From JBEBSD01 sp040394475 (GTDB lineage Bacteria > Bacteroidota > Bacteroidia > Cytophagales > Spirosomataceae): a stretch of DNA of 64,000 nucleotides. Made by a program: the position numbers and the translations under genes. Location: the NCBI GenBank assembly GCA_040394475.1, contig JBEBSD010000003.1, forward strand, positions 62,001 to 126,000, written 5' to 3'. Shown here piece by piece: positions 43,047-52,666 of this stretch (position 1 is the first letter of the stretch; each line of letters begins with the position of its first letter). The notes under the pieces are model-generated. The model was not told the origin of the DNA, searched no databases, and saw nothing but the letters and a program-made list of their open reading frames with translations.

Positions 43047-46000
43047 TCAGATCATGTTGATCGAAGACTCATTTTGTTTTACCGTATCTAAAAACGTACT
43101 GGGCGCTGTTCCATATAGTTTCCGGAACTCCCTTGTGAAGTGCTTCCTGCTCTCGAAACCGACCATCATGGCCACTTCATTTACCCGGTATTCGCGGGAA
43201 GCAAGTAGTTGCGCCGCCTTTTTCATCCGGACGGACTTGACGAACTCTTTCACCGTCATTCCGGTGACTGCGCGGAGTTTCCTGTAAAGAACCGAAACGC
43301 TCATACCGATCTCAAGGGATATCTCGCTGACACCAAAACCTGGATCGGAGACGTGTTGTTCTACGAGTTCTTTAAGTTTCGTGAGAAACCGTCCCTCGGG
43401 GGAGTTCGATACGATGTTGGACGCTTCGAGTGTGATAGAGCGGCTATAATGCTTTTTAAGGCTTTCCCGTACTTGGATGAGGTTTTTGATTTTCAATTCC
43501 AGAACTCTGAGATCGAAGGGCTTTGTCAGGTAGGAATCCGCACCTGTTGCGAGGCCTTGCACCACCTGATAAGCCGCGCTCCTGGCGGTGAGCAGAATCA
43601 CAGGTATGTGGCTGGTACGAACATCGGATTTGAGTTTGTCGCAGAAGTCTAATCCGTTTAGTTCGGGCATCATGATGTCACTTACAATTAAATCAGGTAA
43701 CTGGTCAAATGCGATTTTCAGGCCTTCTGCCCCGTTTGCTGCCTCGATGATCCGGTAGCTGCCCCGGAGGGCCTCCCTCCCGAAGCTCCGGAGTTCTTCA
43801 TTGTCTTCCACTAAAAGCACAGTGTATTTTTCTTTCCCCTTTTGCCCGGGAGAAAGCATTGGCGTCCCAAGGGCCGGGACAGTGTAGTGAGATGGAGTGA
43901 CGTCTGAAGCCATTGTCAGCTCGGATGGAACGAAATGTCCGTTTCCTCTTCGAAGTATAACAGTAAAACAGCTGCCCCCTGCCTTGCCCGTGTCTGGCAG
44001 CTCGCTCGTCACTTCCATCCAGCCGTGGTGTTGCTCGACGATTGTCTTCGATAGCGCAAGGCCTATCCCATAGCCGGTGTTGCCCGTGTTGTTTTCGTAT
44101 ACCTGAAAGAAATTGGTAAAGAGGTGACCTAAATGCTCCTGAGTAATCCCCTTACCGTTATCGGCTACTTTAATAGCTACTTCTGATGATCTTTCTGCAA
44201 CCGTCACGGTGACCATGCCTCCTTCCGGTGTGAATTTGTAAGCATTGCTGAGCAGGTTATAAAACACCTTTTGTACCTGTGCCGAATCGAGCCACAACAG
44301 GATGCGGGAGACGGGTGCTTCCAAACGAGTCTCGACTCCTTTTTCAATGGCCAGATGCTCAAATGCAGAAAGTGCGTTTTTCAGGATACCCACCACATCC
44401 TGTTCGCTAACATGTAGCTGTACGTTTCCGGACTGTATTTTGCGGAAATCCAGCAATTCGTCTACTAACCTCATCAAGTGGTCCGAATTGTTTTTTGCAT
44501 GGGTAAGGTAGGCTCTTGCCACCTCTGTCGACGGCGACTGAAATGCCTTTTCGAGGGGGGCGCCGATGAGGGAAAGGTGCGTACGGATCTCATGTGATAC
44601 GTTTGTGAAGAAATCGAGTTTGGACTGGTACAGGTCGTTCTCCTTCCTGAACGAACTCCTGAGCCAGAAAAAACGCGTTACCAGGTAAATGGTCGCTAAT
44701 AAGGTTAGCAGATATCCGGTATAGGCATACCAGGTCTTCCACCAGGGCGGAAGCACAACAATGGACAGGCGGGCGGGTGTTTCATTCCACTGGCCATCGT
44801 TGTTGGCCCCCTTTACGAGCAGCGTGTAGTTGCCGGGCGATAGGTTGGTATAAGTCGCCGTGGGGTTTTTTACTACGTTCCAGGTCTTTTCAAGTCCTTC
44901 CAGTTGGTAGGCATACCAGTTTTTATCCGATCTAAGGTAGTTAAGCAAAGCAAATTCAACTGTAAATACGTTCTGGGTATGTTGAAAGACGATTCGATCT
45001 ACCGCGTCCGGGGCTTTGGGCAGCAAGCCTGAAACTCCTCCAACAGGCACGGGCTTATTGAACAAACGCAGGCCGGTAAATACGATAGGGGCCTCTTTGT
45101 CATTGATCCTGATGCTGTCCGGATGGAAGTGAAATACCCCTTTGATCGTCCCGAAATACAATTGTCCGTCTACGTCAGGGAAAGCGGTGTTCCTGATGAT
45201 GGGGTTGCCGGGCAGACCATCCTTAGTATCAAATCGCTGCATCGTCCGGTTTGCCGGATGATACCTGACCAGCCCGAGGTCGTCACTGATCCAAAGGTAA
45301 CCTTTTTGATCACTTTGGATGTTGGCGATGCGCCCCACAAAAGTGTCCCGTTCATTGTCTGCGATATGGGAAACGACCATATCTCTTGTCGCGTCATATT
45401 CCTGTAACATGTTTTCTACACTACCGAACCACAACTTTCCACTCGGATCTTCGTGTATACTGATCAACCTCAGGTACGCGGGATGTTTGTCGCTGGGTAC
45501 GGGCTGTATTTTTCTTTCGCCATAGTTAAGGCGGAAAATCCCGTTTGCCCCCCCGAACCACATATTTTTCCGGGAATCCTCATAAATGTAAGTGACGCTG
45601 CCTTCGAAGACATCCTCGTCCCGCCGTGGAAAATCATCCACCCAGGATTCTCCGGCCCGATCAAACAACACGGCCCCTTCGGTTGTTCCGGCCCATAACC
45701 TTCCCTGGCTGTCTTCCATCAGGTAGGTGATCGTCCGTTCCCTGCTCCCGTCCGGAGCCAGTTTAAGAAAACGGTACTCTTTCTCCTGGCGGGTTTTGGC
45801 ATCATATCTTGTCAGTACTGAATTGCCGCCCAGCCAGATCATGCCTTCACGGTCCATACAGATAGTGCCGAGGTTAGGCGTCGAAACCGGAAAGATATGT
45901 TCCCTGTAACGGCCGGCAGCGCTGTCGTGAAAAATAATTCTGCTTCTGTCTTCGGACCCGAACCACATCGTTCCGTCGGGGCCCCGGCCGATCTGGCCTG

Positions 46001-47096
46001 CGACCAATTGCCGGGGGACTGCCCCGTCCTGCAGGTGAGGGAGATTCAGAAAAGGTACATGGCCTGTATGTAAATAATCAATCCCCTTGTAATACCCGCC
46101 CGCCCAGAGGCCTCCCTGCCTGTCAAGATGCAAAGCGTATATGGCATCATCTGTTAATACACTGCTTTCTGCAGACTGGTTCGCATGCCATTCCATTCTG
46201 TGATCAGAAAGGGAGAGGTGTGCCAGCCCTGAATTTGTGGCTATCCATAATCCATTTTTTGCATCAGATACGATGCCCATCACTACAGGGATGTTGCCAT
46301 CGTTCTTTGCTGTAAACGGGATATTGAAAAACCGTTCCTTTGTAGTATCGAACCTGAAGAGCCCTCCTCCCTTGTTTGCCAGCCAAAGATTACCCTGATT
46401 GTCTGTATGTATCATGGTGATGTTGTTGGATTTTGGGTACTTTCGGGTTTCATCAATGTAAAACCGTTGCGTCCGGACCCGGTCTCCTTTTACGGAGAAG
46501 CGCATTAATCCCTCGGAGGTGCCTAACCAATATACGTCCTGGCCGGCTTCCAGAATGTCCCATACCTGGAGAGCGGGCCCGGTGGTGACTTGCAGGTACC
46601 GGGAAAATACCAAAATCTCACCGTCGGGGTTTGCCACATTCAACCCGTTTGCAGTCCCCACCCATAATCTGCCCCGGCTATCTTCCCAGGTTTTCAGCAC
46701 CCTGTTGTTACCAATAGAGTGGCCATTTTCGGGATCATGTACAAACTGGACAAAATCATCGTGTTCCCGGTCGTACAGGTTGAGCCCGTCCGAAGTACTC
46801 ACCCACAACCGCTTTTTGGAATCACAGAACACATCGTTGACATGGCGCGAAGAGAGTGACCGTGGATTGGTTTCGTCGTGGGTGTATACCTTGAAGTTCT
46901 TGGAATCATAGCGGTAGAGGTCATTGGACGTTGCAAACCACATGAACCCAACGTCATCCTGTGTGATTTTTTTGACCGCGTTATTGAGCGGCGCACCTTC
47001 AGATCCCGAAAAATGATGGAACGCCTGGGCTCCTACGTCAGTGAGGGCCAGGGAAAAATACAAAAAGACGAATAGTTTGAATTCGGAATTTTTCAT
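43047..47096 (-). CDS. Hybrid two-component sensor/AraC regulator
   Basis: Start at ATG 47094-47096 with a signal peptide (FKLFVFLYFSLALTDVGAQ). The 1349-residue protein has two Reg_prop propellers (MWFATSNDLYRYD, LWVGTANGLNV, MWFGGANGIFRLNYG), a Y_Y_Y domain, one TM helix (AYTGYLLTLLATIYLVTRFF), HisKA (SHEIRTHLSLI), HATPase (VADNGKGITQEHLGHLFTNF), a receiver (LIVSDIMMPELNGLDF) and an AraC domain. The H-box has His where nearly all relatives have Pro (HEIRTP), a change to note for kinase or phosphatase activity. It is just upstream of the PQQ dehydrogenase on the same strand and probably regulates local sugar genes. Confidence 0.9.
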   Translation of the reverse strand: MKNSEFKLFVFLYFSLALTDVGAQAFHHFSGSEGAPLNNAVKKITQDDVGFMWFATSNDLYRYDSKNFKVYTHDETNPRSLSSRHVNDVFCDSKKRLWVSTSDGLNLYDREHDDFVQFVHDPENGHSIGNNRVLKTWEDSRGRLWVGTANGLNVANPDGEILVFSRYLQVTTGPALQVWDILEAGQDVYWLGTSEGLMRFSVKGDRVRTQRFYIDETRKYPKSNNITMIHTDNQGNLWLANKGGGLFRFDTTKERFFNIPFTAKNDGNIPVVMGIVSDAKNGLWIATNSGLAHLSLSDHRMEWHANQSAESSVLTDDAIYALHLDRQGGLWAGGYYKGIDYLHTGHVPFLNLPHLQDGAVPRQLVAGQIGRGPDGTMWFGSEDRSRIIFHDSAAGRYREHIFPVSTPNLGTICMDREGMIWLGGNSVLTRYDAKTRQEKEYRFLKLAPDGSRERTITYLMEDSQGRLWAGTTEGAVLFDRAGESWVDDFPRRDEDVFEGSVTYIYEDSRKNMWFGGANGIFRLNYGERKIQPVPSDKHPAYLRLISIHEDPSGKLWFGSVENMLQEYDATRDMVVSHIADNERDTFVGRIANIQSDQKGYLWISDDLGLVRYHPANRTMQRFDTKDGLPGNPIIRNTAFPDVDGQLYFGTIKGVFHFHPDSIRINDKEAPIVFTGLRLFNKPVPVGGVSGLLPKAPDAVDRIVFQHTQNVFTVEFALLNYLRSDKNWYAYQLEGLEKTWNVVKNPTATYTNLSPGNYTLLVKGANNDGQWNETPARLSIVVLPPWWKTWYAYTGYLLTLLATIYLVTRFFWLRSSFRKENDLYQSKLDFFTNVSHEIRTHLSLIGAPLEKAFQSPSTEVARAYLTHAKNNSDHLMRLVDELLDFRKIQSGNVQLHVSEQDVVGILKNALSAFEHLAIEKGVETRLEAPVSRILLWLDSAQVQKVFYNLLSNAYKFTPEGGMVTVTVAERSSEVAIKVADNGKGITQEHLGHLFTNFFQVYENNTGNTGYGIGLALSKTIVEQHHGWMEVTSELPDTGKAGGSCFTVILRRGNGHFVPSELTMASDVTPSHYTVPALGTPMLSPGQKGKEKYTVLLVEDNEELRSFGREALRGSYRIIEAANGAEGLKIAFDQLPDLIVSDIMMPELNGLDFCDKLKSDVRTSHIPVILLTARSAAYQVVQGLATGADSYLTKPFDLRVLELKIKNLIQVRESLKKHYSRSITLEASNIVSNSPEGRFLTKLKELVEQHVSDPGFGVSEISLEIGMSVSVLYRKLRAVTGMTVKEFVKSVRMKKAAQLLASREYRVNEVAMMVGFESRKHFTREFRKLYGTAPSTFLDTVKQNESSINMI

Positions 47097-47230
47097 GGAT
47101 TCGTTGATTGCCGGGCAGTTTGGCCTGGTGGCCAGCAAGTTAAAGCTCGCTGTATCGTATGCCTCTCATTGAAAGGGGATCACCCGATCCGTCGGCTCCG
47201 TAAAAAAGGGAATATAAAGACGGAAGCGTT

Positions 47231-47273
47231 CAAAAAAAATGGAACAACGTTACCACCAGGGTAACGTTGTTCC
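47231..47273 (-). terminator. Rho-independent terminator of the Gfo/Idh/MocA gene
   Basis: Perfect 14-bp arms GGAACAACGTTACC (47241-47254) and GGTAACGTTGTTCC (47260-47273) around a 5-base loop, followed on the minus strand by ATTTTTTTT. It lies 50 bases after the stop of the oxidoreductase at 47324 and separates it from the sensor kinase. Confidence 0.85.
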
Positions 47274-47323
47274 TTGATCTTAAGCAGTGCGGCATCTCTC
47301 CGGACCGCCGGTTGGCCAGAGCC

Positions 47324-48661
47324 TTACACTGCGCGCGTTTTACCGGGCATAGCCACCGGGTATTCTCCGTTTTCGTTGGGGAGAATTTTCGGAAGGGCAT
47401 CCCAGGATAGTTTATCGGGGAACAGATCAATGTCGGAATTAAGGGCTTCTTCCCATTTGACAACTTTTCCCGAATAAGTAGCCATGCGGCCCATTATACC
47501 GGTCAGGGTACTCTTGGCGCCGTTTTCACCGTCATTGAACTGATGTTGTCCTTTGGCTACTGCCGCAAATAACTGGTCGTGTTCAAGCTGATACGGATTT
47601 CCGTCGTTTTTACCATCATGCTTGTAAATGGTGCCTCCTTTATAATCCTTGAGATGGGTTGTGTTTTGCCCGAAGGTATCCACTCGTCCCTTGGTTCCTA
47701 CAAAGGCTTCATCTACCCGGTTCCAGCATCCGTCATAATGGCGGCACTGGCTGGAGATGACCGTGCCGTCGGTATAAACGAGGTCCAGCATATGGTGATC
47801 AAATATTTCACCATATTTTTTATCGGTACGCGTTTCGCGGCCACCTGTTCCCTGGATAGTAACCGGATATGAACTTTTAACCCAGTTGGCCACATCAATA
47901 TTATGCACATGCTGCTCAACGATATGGTCGCCGCAAAGCCAGTTAAAATAGTACCAGTTATTCATTTGGTATTCCATCTCCGACTGGCCTGGTTTACGCT
48001 CCCGGACCCATGGACTGCTCCCAACCCAGTATACCTGACCGCCTACAATATCTCCCAGAGCACCATCGTGAATGCGTTTAATCGCTTGCACATAATTCGG
48101 TTGGTAGTGCCGTTGAAGACCGACCACTACGTTCAGTTTTTTACGCTTGGCTTCTTCTGCGGCAGCGAGTACCCGGCGGATACCCGGCGCATCGGTGGCG
48201 ACTGGCTTTTCTGCGAAAATGTGCTTGTTAAGCCGCACTGCTTCCTCAAAGTGCTGCGGGCGGAATCCCGGAGGTGATGTCAGAATAACCACATCGGCCA
48301 ACGGAATAGCTTGCTTATAGGCCTCAAATCCAATGAATTGACGTTCTTTCGGAACATCAATTTTAGCACTGGCAGCGACCTCCTGGCCTTTGGCATCTTT
48401 GTATTTTTTACTGGTCAGGCTTTTGTAGCTCTGGTCGAGGCGTTCTTGAAAAACATCCGCCATAGCAACCAGTTTTACGTTCTGTACCGTACTTAATGCT
48501 TGTGCAGCGGCTCCGGTTCCCCGTCCGCCGCAGCCGATAAGTGCAACTTTAATGGTATCGTCCACTGCGTTGTGAAAACCATAGGAACCTGTAGGACTCA
48601 GTGCAATACCGCCAACTAAAAGTCCACTGGCTTTTAAAAAATCCCGGCGAGAATTTTCCAT
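47324..48661 (-). CDS. Tat-exported Gfo/Idh/MocA family oxidoreductase
   Basis: A 445-residue protein. It begins with a Tat signal (MENSRRDFLKASGLLVGGIA), then a Rossmann domain (VALIGCGGRGTGAAAQALS, LVAMADVF), the family motif EKPVATDAPGIRRV and a C-terminal alpha/beta domain (GDIVGGQVYWVGSSPW, HHMLDLVYTDGTVISSQC). Members use NAD(P) to oxidise or reduce sugars or glycosides; the exported Bacteroidota group carries its cofactor out folded. It has its own terminator and is 100 bp downstream of the SUMF1-like gene, so the two may be cotranscribed. Confidence 0.9.
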   Translation of the reverse strand: MENSRRDFLKASGLLVGGIALSPTGSYGFHNAVDDTIKVALIGCGGRGTGAAAQALSTVQNVKLVAMADVFQERLDQSYKSLTSKKYKDAKGQEVAASAKIDVPKERQFIGFEAYKQAIPLADVVILTSPPGFRPQHFEEAVRLNKHIFAEKPVATDAPGIRRVLAAAEEAKRKKLNVVVGLQRHYQPNYVQAIKRIHDGALGDIVGGQVYWVGSSPWVRERKPGQSEMEYQMNNWYYFNWLCGDHIVEQHVHNIDVANWVKSSYPVTIQGTGGRETRTDKKYGEIFDHHMLDLVYTDGTVISSQCRHYDGCWNRVDEAFVGTKGRVDTFGQNTTHLKDYKGGTIYKHDGKNDGNPYQLEHDQLFAAVAKGQHQFNDGENGAKSTLTGIMGRMATYSGKVVKWEEALNSDIDLFPDKLSWDALPKILPNENGEYPVAMPGKTRAV

Positions 48662-48764
48662 AGAGATTTAAGAGTTTATGAATATGAATAAAAACGGGCA
48701 AAACGACTTGTAAGGGTTTCGTGGGAACGAAAGTTTACAAACGGCCCTAAATATAGATTATTAA

Positions 48765-49757
48765 TCAATAATCTTCAATTAAAGGCGGATTATAATAGGC
48801 CTCAATTTCTTCAGGAGCAGGGGTGGTTTGCGGGCGAATGATCCGGAAGCCTACAAAGGATGCGTTGGTGAGCCACCATTCACTTTTGGGCAGCTGCGGA
48901 TCCAGGATTTTCCACATCGCTTCGGATTGGGTACGTGCGGCAGACCGAAGTTTGTCGGCCTCGTCTACCCAGGAGCCGCCGCGTACGGCATTCGGGTATA
49001 ATTCGGTGACCGGTGCATAGGCCTCCTTTACTTCTCCTTTTGCCTTTTGGGCATAGTAATCGGCATGGTACTGATCCAGGGTCCATTCCATTACGTTGCC
49101 ATGCATGTCATGCAGGCCCCAGGGATTGGGTTTCTTAAGCCCGATCTGCTTATAAGAACCGTCGCTGTTGTCGGTATACCAGGCATACTCTTTTAATTGG
49201 GCCGGATCATTTCCAAAGGAATAAGCCGTGGTGGTACCGGCACGGGCCGCGTATTCCCACTCGGCTTCTGTGGGCAGGCGGTAGAATACGCCGGTTTTTT
49301 CATACAGCCATTTGCAGAATTTGATCGCCGCATATTGTGTCACGTTGATAGCCGGATAGCCGGTACGCCCCATACCGAAGGACATATCTACGTACGGAGG
49401 ACTGGGCCGGGTGCTGCCGTCTGTTTTTTCAATGCTTTTCTCTTCGTCGGGAAAACGCTGGGCAAACTCGACTTCCATAGACTTAAAAGAAAACAAGTCG
49501 TAGATGTCCCAGGAAATTTCAAATTTTCCCATCCAGAACGGCGCTATTTCCACCTTGTGCTGAGGGCCTTCGTCGTCACTTCTTCCTTTTTCCTTTTTAG
49601 GACTCCCCATTTCAAATTCGCCGCCTTTGATGGCGACCATGTCATAGGATTGATTGCTTCCGGGGATTTTCTGAGTGTAATCTTTAAAATCTGTTTGTGC
49701 CTGAGCGATGGTAGCGCCTGCTAGCAGCACAAGAAAATGAAACGTTTTTTTGAACAT
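48765..49757 (-). CDS. Exported SUMF1/formylglycine-generating enzyme-fold protein
   Basis: A 330-residue protein with signal peptide (FHFLVLLAGATIAQAQ). The SUMF1 fold is clear: MVAIKGGEFEMGSPKKEKGR, PFWMGKFEISWDIYDLF, FYRLPTEAEWEYAARAG, NPWGLHDMHGNVMEWTLDQY, VRGGSWVDEADKLRSAARTQ, VGFRIIRP. The cysteine pair that oxidises the target in true formylglycine-generating enzymes is absent; the only Cys is in FCKWLYEK. It is therefore more likely a structural or ligand-binding member. It precedes the Gfo/Idh/MocA gene on the same strand. Confidence 0.85.
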   Translation of the reverse strand: MFKKTFHFLVLLAGATIAQAQTDFKDYTQKIPGSNQSYDMVAIKGGEFEMGSPKKEKGRSDDEGPQHKVEIAPFWMGKFEISWDIYDLFSFKSMEVEFAQRFPDEEKSIEKTDGSTRPSPPYVDMSFGMGRTGYPAINVTQYAAIKFCKWLYEKTGVFYRLPTEAEWEYAARAGTTTAYSFGNDPAQLKEYAWYTDNSDGSYKQIGLKKPNPWGLHDMHGNVMEWTLDQYHADYYAQKAKGEVKEAYAPVTELYPNAVRGGSWVDEADKLRSAARTQSEAMWKILDPQLPKSEWWLTNASFVGFRIIRPQTTPAPEEIEAYYNPPLIEDY

Positions 49758-50008
49758 TTGGCTACGTTATTAGGTAACTTCTGATAATTAGGAACAAATT
49801 TGTAACTTTTAAACGGTTTGAGGACAAGAAAGCTGGATTTTTTGAATGAAAAATTTGTTGTACCGGTTCTTTCAGAGGATCGTGTTGCCGGCTGTTTGAG
49901 AGACAGCCGAAAAAGAATAAGGTTTAACCCGGACGGGGGCTTGTTCAGGATTTGGCGAATTATAAGGGATTAAACCGATTGAGTGTAAAGAAATTAAGTA
50001 ACGATTGA

Positions 50009-51889
50009 ATGAATTTATTATCAGCAGAGAACATCGCCCATTCGTTTGGGGACAAAGGATTATTCAAGGGAGTTACTTTTGGATTAAACAGGGGAGACAA
50101 GGTCGCACTGATCGGCACCAACGGAACCGGGAAAACAACCTTTCTGACGATCCTGGCGGGCGTGCTGGCGCCGGATACGGGGAGTGTGAGCGTCAGGAAA
50201 GGGGTCCGCGTAGCCTATCTGGAGCAAAGCCCGGTTTTCGGGAATACGCAACGGGTGATAGAGGTCGTATTTTCCGAAGAGAACCCTGTCGCAAAGGCGG
50301 TAAAAGCCTATGAGGAGGCATTGATGGCGAACGATGATGATTTGCTCACCAGCGCGATGGATGCCATGCACGAGCAGAAAGCCTGGGATTTTGAATCCAA
50401 AGCAAAGGAAATCCTGGGAAGGCTGGGTATTTATGACGTAGAAGAGCTATTCGGAAATCTTTCCGGAGGGCAGCGCAAGCGGGTCGCACTGGCGCGTATC
50501 TTGTTGGAAGAGCCCGATTTGCTGATCCTGGATGAGCCGACCAACCACCTCGATCTGATGACGGTGGAATGGCTGGAAAGCTACCTGAATACCCAGAATA
50601 CCACCTTGCTTGTTGTGACGCACGACCGGTATTTCCTGGATAAAGTCTGTAACATGGTGGTGGAGCTGGACGGGGGCAATTTGTATACCTATAAGGGAGG
50701 CTATGCCTATTTCCTGGAAAAAAAGGCGGAACGGGAAGCGTCCGAAAGCGCCGAAGTGGACAAGGCCAGAAATCTGATGCGTAAAGAACTGGATTGGATC
50801 AGAAGACAGCCCAAAGCCCGCGGAACCAAGGCAAAATACCGGGTGGATGCATTTGAAGACTTGAAGGACAAAGCTTCCCAGCGTAAATTCGATGATAAGA
50901 TTGAAATGAATATCCGCTCTGCACGGTTGGGCAGCAAAATAGTGGAATTGCAAAGTGTCGGGAAGCGATACGGAGAAAAGGAACTGATCCACAACTTTTT
51001 ATATACGTTCCGGAAAGGAGACCGTATCGGGATCGTAGGACCCAATGGAATGGGTAAAACCACGCTGCTGAAACTGATTACGGCTGAAATACGTCCCGAT
51101 AACGGACAGGTGGTGCAAGGCGATACGGTACGGTTTGGTTATTACACGCAGTCGGACCTGGATTACAAATCCGGACAGCGGGTGTCGGATATGGTCAAGG
51201 ACCGGGCGGAAGTGATCCGGCTGGGAACAGGCCAGACGGTAACGGCGTCACAGTACCTGCAGGCCTTTTTGTTCCCTCCCGGTAAGCAACATGATTTTGT
51301 CGAAAAATTAAGCGGCGGCGAAAAACGCCGGCTTCAGCTGCTGCTCATGTTGATGAACGAGCCCAATTTCCTGATCCTGGATGAGCCGACCAACGATCTG
51401 GATATCAGCAGCCTGAATGTCCTGGAAGAGTTCCTGGTGAATTTTCCGGGGTGCCTGGTCGTCGTATCCCACGATCGTTATTTCCTCGACAAACTGGTGG
51501 ATCACCTGTTCGTATTTGAAGGAGACGGACGTATTCGTGATTTCCCCGGTAATTACACCGACTATCGCATGTGGCTGGAAGAAAACGCGGTAAAAGAAAC
51601 AGTTCCTAGGAATAAGGAAGCCAGTCAGGCAGCGCCTTTGAAACCAAGTGACCCGCCGGCTGCGGACCCGGGCAAACGCCGGCCTAATTTCAAAGAGCAA
51701 CGCGAGTTCCAGCAACTGGAAAAAGAGATCTCGACATTGGAAAATACCAAAGCCTCGCTGGTGGACCGGTTGGGACGCGGGGAGGGAGACCATCAGGCGC
51801 TGCTGGAACTTTCACGTGAAATAGAAAGAATTACCGGACTCCTTGAGGATAAAGAAATGAGATGGCTGGAACTTTCGGAATTTATGTAA
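50009..51889 (+). CDS. uup: ABC-F family ATPase (Uup-like)
   Basis: A 626-residue soluble protein with two ATPase domains and no membrane segment: Walker A GTNGTGKTT (36-44) and GPNGMGKTT, signatures LSGGQRKRVALARI and LSGGEKRRLQLLL, Walker B LLILDEPTNHLDL and FLILDEPTNDLDI. A charged linker (RRQPKARGTKAKYRVDAFED) joins them and a C-terminal coiled coil (FKEQREFQQLEKEISTLENT) follows, which is the Uup arrangement. ABC-F proteins act on ribosomes; Uup is also tied to DNA junctions. Confidence 0.9.
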   Translation: MNLLSAENIAHSFGDKGLFKGVTFGLNRGDKVALIGTNGTGKTTFLTILAGVLAPDTGSVSVRKGVRVAYLEQSPVFGNTQRVIEVVFSEENPVAKAVKAYEEALMANDDDLLTSAMDAMHEQKAWDFESKAKEILGRLGIYDVEELFGNLSGGQRKRVALARILLEEPDLLILDEPTNHLDLMTVEWLESYLNTQNTTLLVVTHDRYFLDKVCNMVVELDGGNLYTYKGGYAYFLEKKAEREASESAEVDKARNLMRKELDWIRRQPKARGTKAKYRVDAFEDLKDKASQRKFDDKIEMNIRSARLGSKIVELQSVGKRYGEKELIHNFLYTFRKGDRIGIVGPNGMGKTTLLKLITAEIRPDNGQVVQGDTVRFGYYTQSDLDYKSGQRVSDMVKDRAEVIRLGTGQTVTASQYLQAFLFPPGKQHDFVEKLSGGEKRRLQLLLMLMNEPNFLILDEPTNDLDISSLNVLEEFLVNFPGCLVVVSHDRYFLDKLVDHLFVFEGDGRIRDFPGNYTDYRMWLEENAVKETVPRNKEASQAAPLKPSDPPAADPGKRRPNFKEQREFQQLEKEISTLENTKASLVDRLGRGEGDHQALLELSREIERITGLLEDKEMRWLELSEFM

Positions 51890-52002
51890 TTTAGCGTCCG
51901 GAAGACAACTGCTTACCCACCCGGGGCTTTGTGTCATTATGAAGGGAAATAATTGGAAAGAAAGGGACTAAACGGGATGGAGCGGAAAGTAACTATAGAC
52001 TG

Positions 52003-52632
52003 ATGGGTTCAATTGCTGATTTTTTTCAGTTTCTGCTTGATTCTGAAGAGATTATAAAGACGGGGGGCTTAATTGTGATCACCCTGATCGTATTTGCTGA
52101 AAACGGATTGTTTTTTGCGTTCTTTTTACCAGGCGATTACCTGGTTTTTCTGGCGGGTGTTTTTTGTGGGACGGGCCTTCTGAATGTTCCGATTACGACG
52201 CTGCTCATTTGTCTGTTACTGGCAGCGATCCTGGGCTCCGGCACGGGTTACCTGTTCGGAATGTTTTTCGGCAACCGCCTGAAAAACAGACCGGATTCCC
52301 TGTTCTTCAAACAGCAATACCTGGAAACAACCCGGAAGTATTTTAGTAAGTACGGCAGCAGGACACTGGTTATCAGCCGGTTTTTACCGGTTGTCCGTAC
52401 GTTTGCGCCTATCCTGGCGGGAGTGACGAACATGAAGGCGGGGCACTTTATCCTGTTTAATGTGCTGGGGGCCCTGCTGTGGATCGGGGGGCTGACGGGC
52501 GGCGGCTATCTGTTCGGGGAAAAATTTCCGGGAATTGTTAATTATGTGGAGTACATCATTTTCTTTTTCCTGGCGATTACTACCTTCACCGTGGTAAAGG
52601 GTTATTTTAAAGCTAAAGAAGACATCGATTAA
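52003..52632 (+). CDS. DedA-family membrane protein
   Basis: A 209-residue inner-membrane protein with the SNARE-associated/VTT core: FAENGLFFAFFLPGDYLVFLAG, GSGTGYLFGMFFGNRL, and the arginine motif ISRFLPVVRTFAPILAG, then LFNVLGALLWIGGLTGGGYLFG. DedA proteins flip polyprenyl or phospholipids and keep membrane energy stable. It lies between the ABC-F gene and a polyprenyl-phosphate-type glycosyltransferase on the same strand, a pairing that fits lipid-linked sugar recycling. Confidence 0.9.
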   Translation: MGSIADFFQFLLDSEEIIKTGGLIVITLIVFAENGLFFAFFLPGDYLVFLAGVFCGTGLLNVPITTLLICLLLAAILGSGTGYLFGMFFGNRLKNRPDSLFFKQQYLETTRKYFSKYGSRTLVISRFLPVVRTFAPILAGVTNMKAGHFILFNVLGALLWIGGLTGGGYLFGEKFPGIVNYVEYIIFFFLAITTFTVVKGYFKAKEDID

Positions 52633-52666
52633 GTAATCATATCATCATTTTATAACAGCTAAGCCG

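Noticed and set aside
41830..43287. 485-codon plus-strand frame
   Set aside because: Antisense to the PQQ dehydrogenase and sensor kinase; the length comes from G+C-biased third positions.
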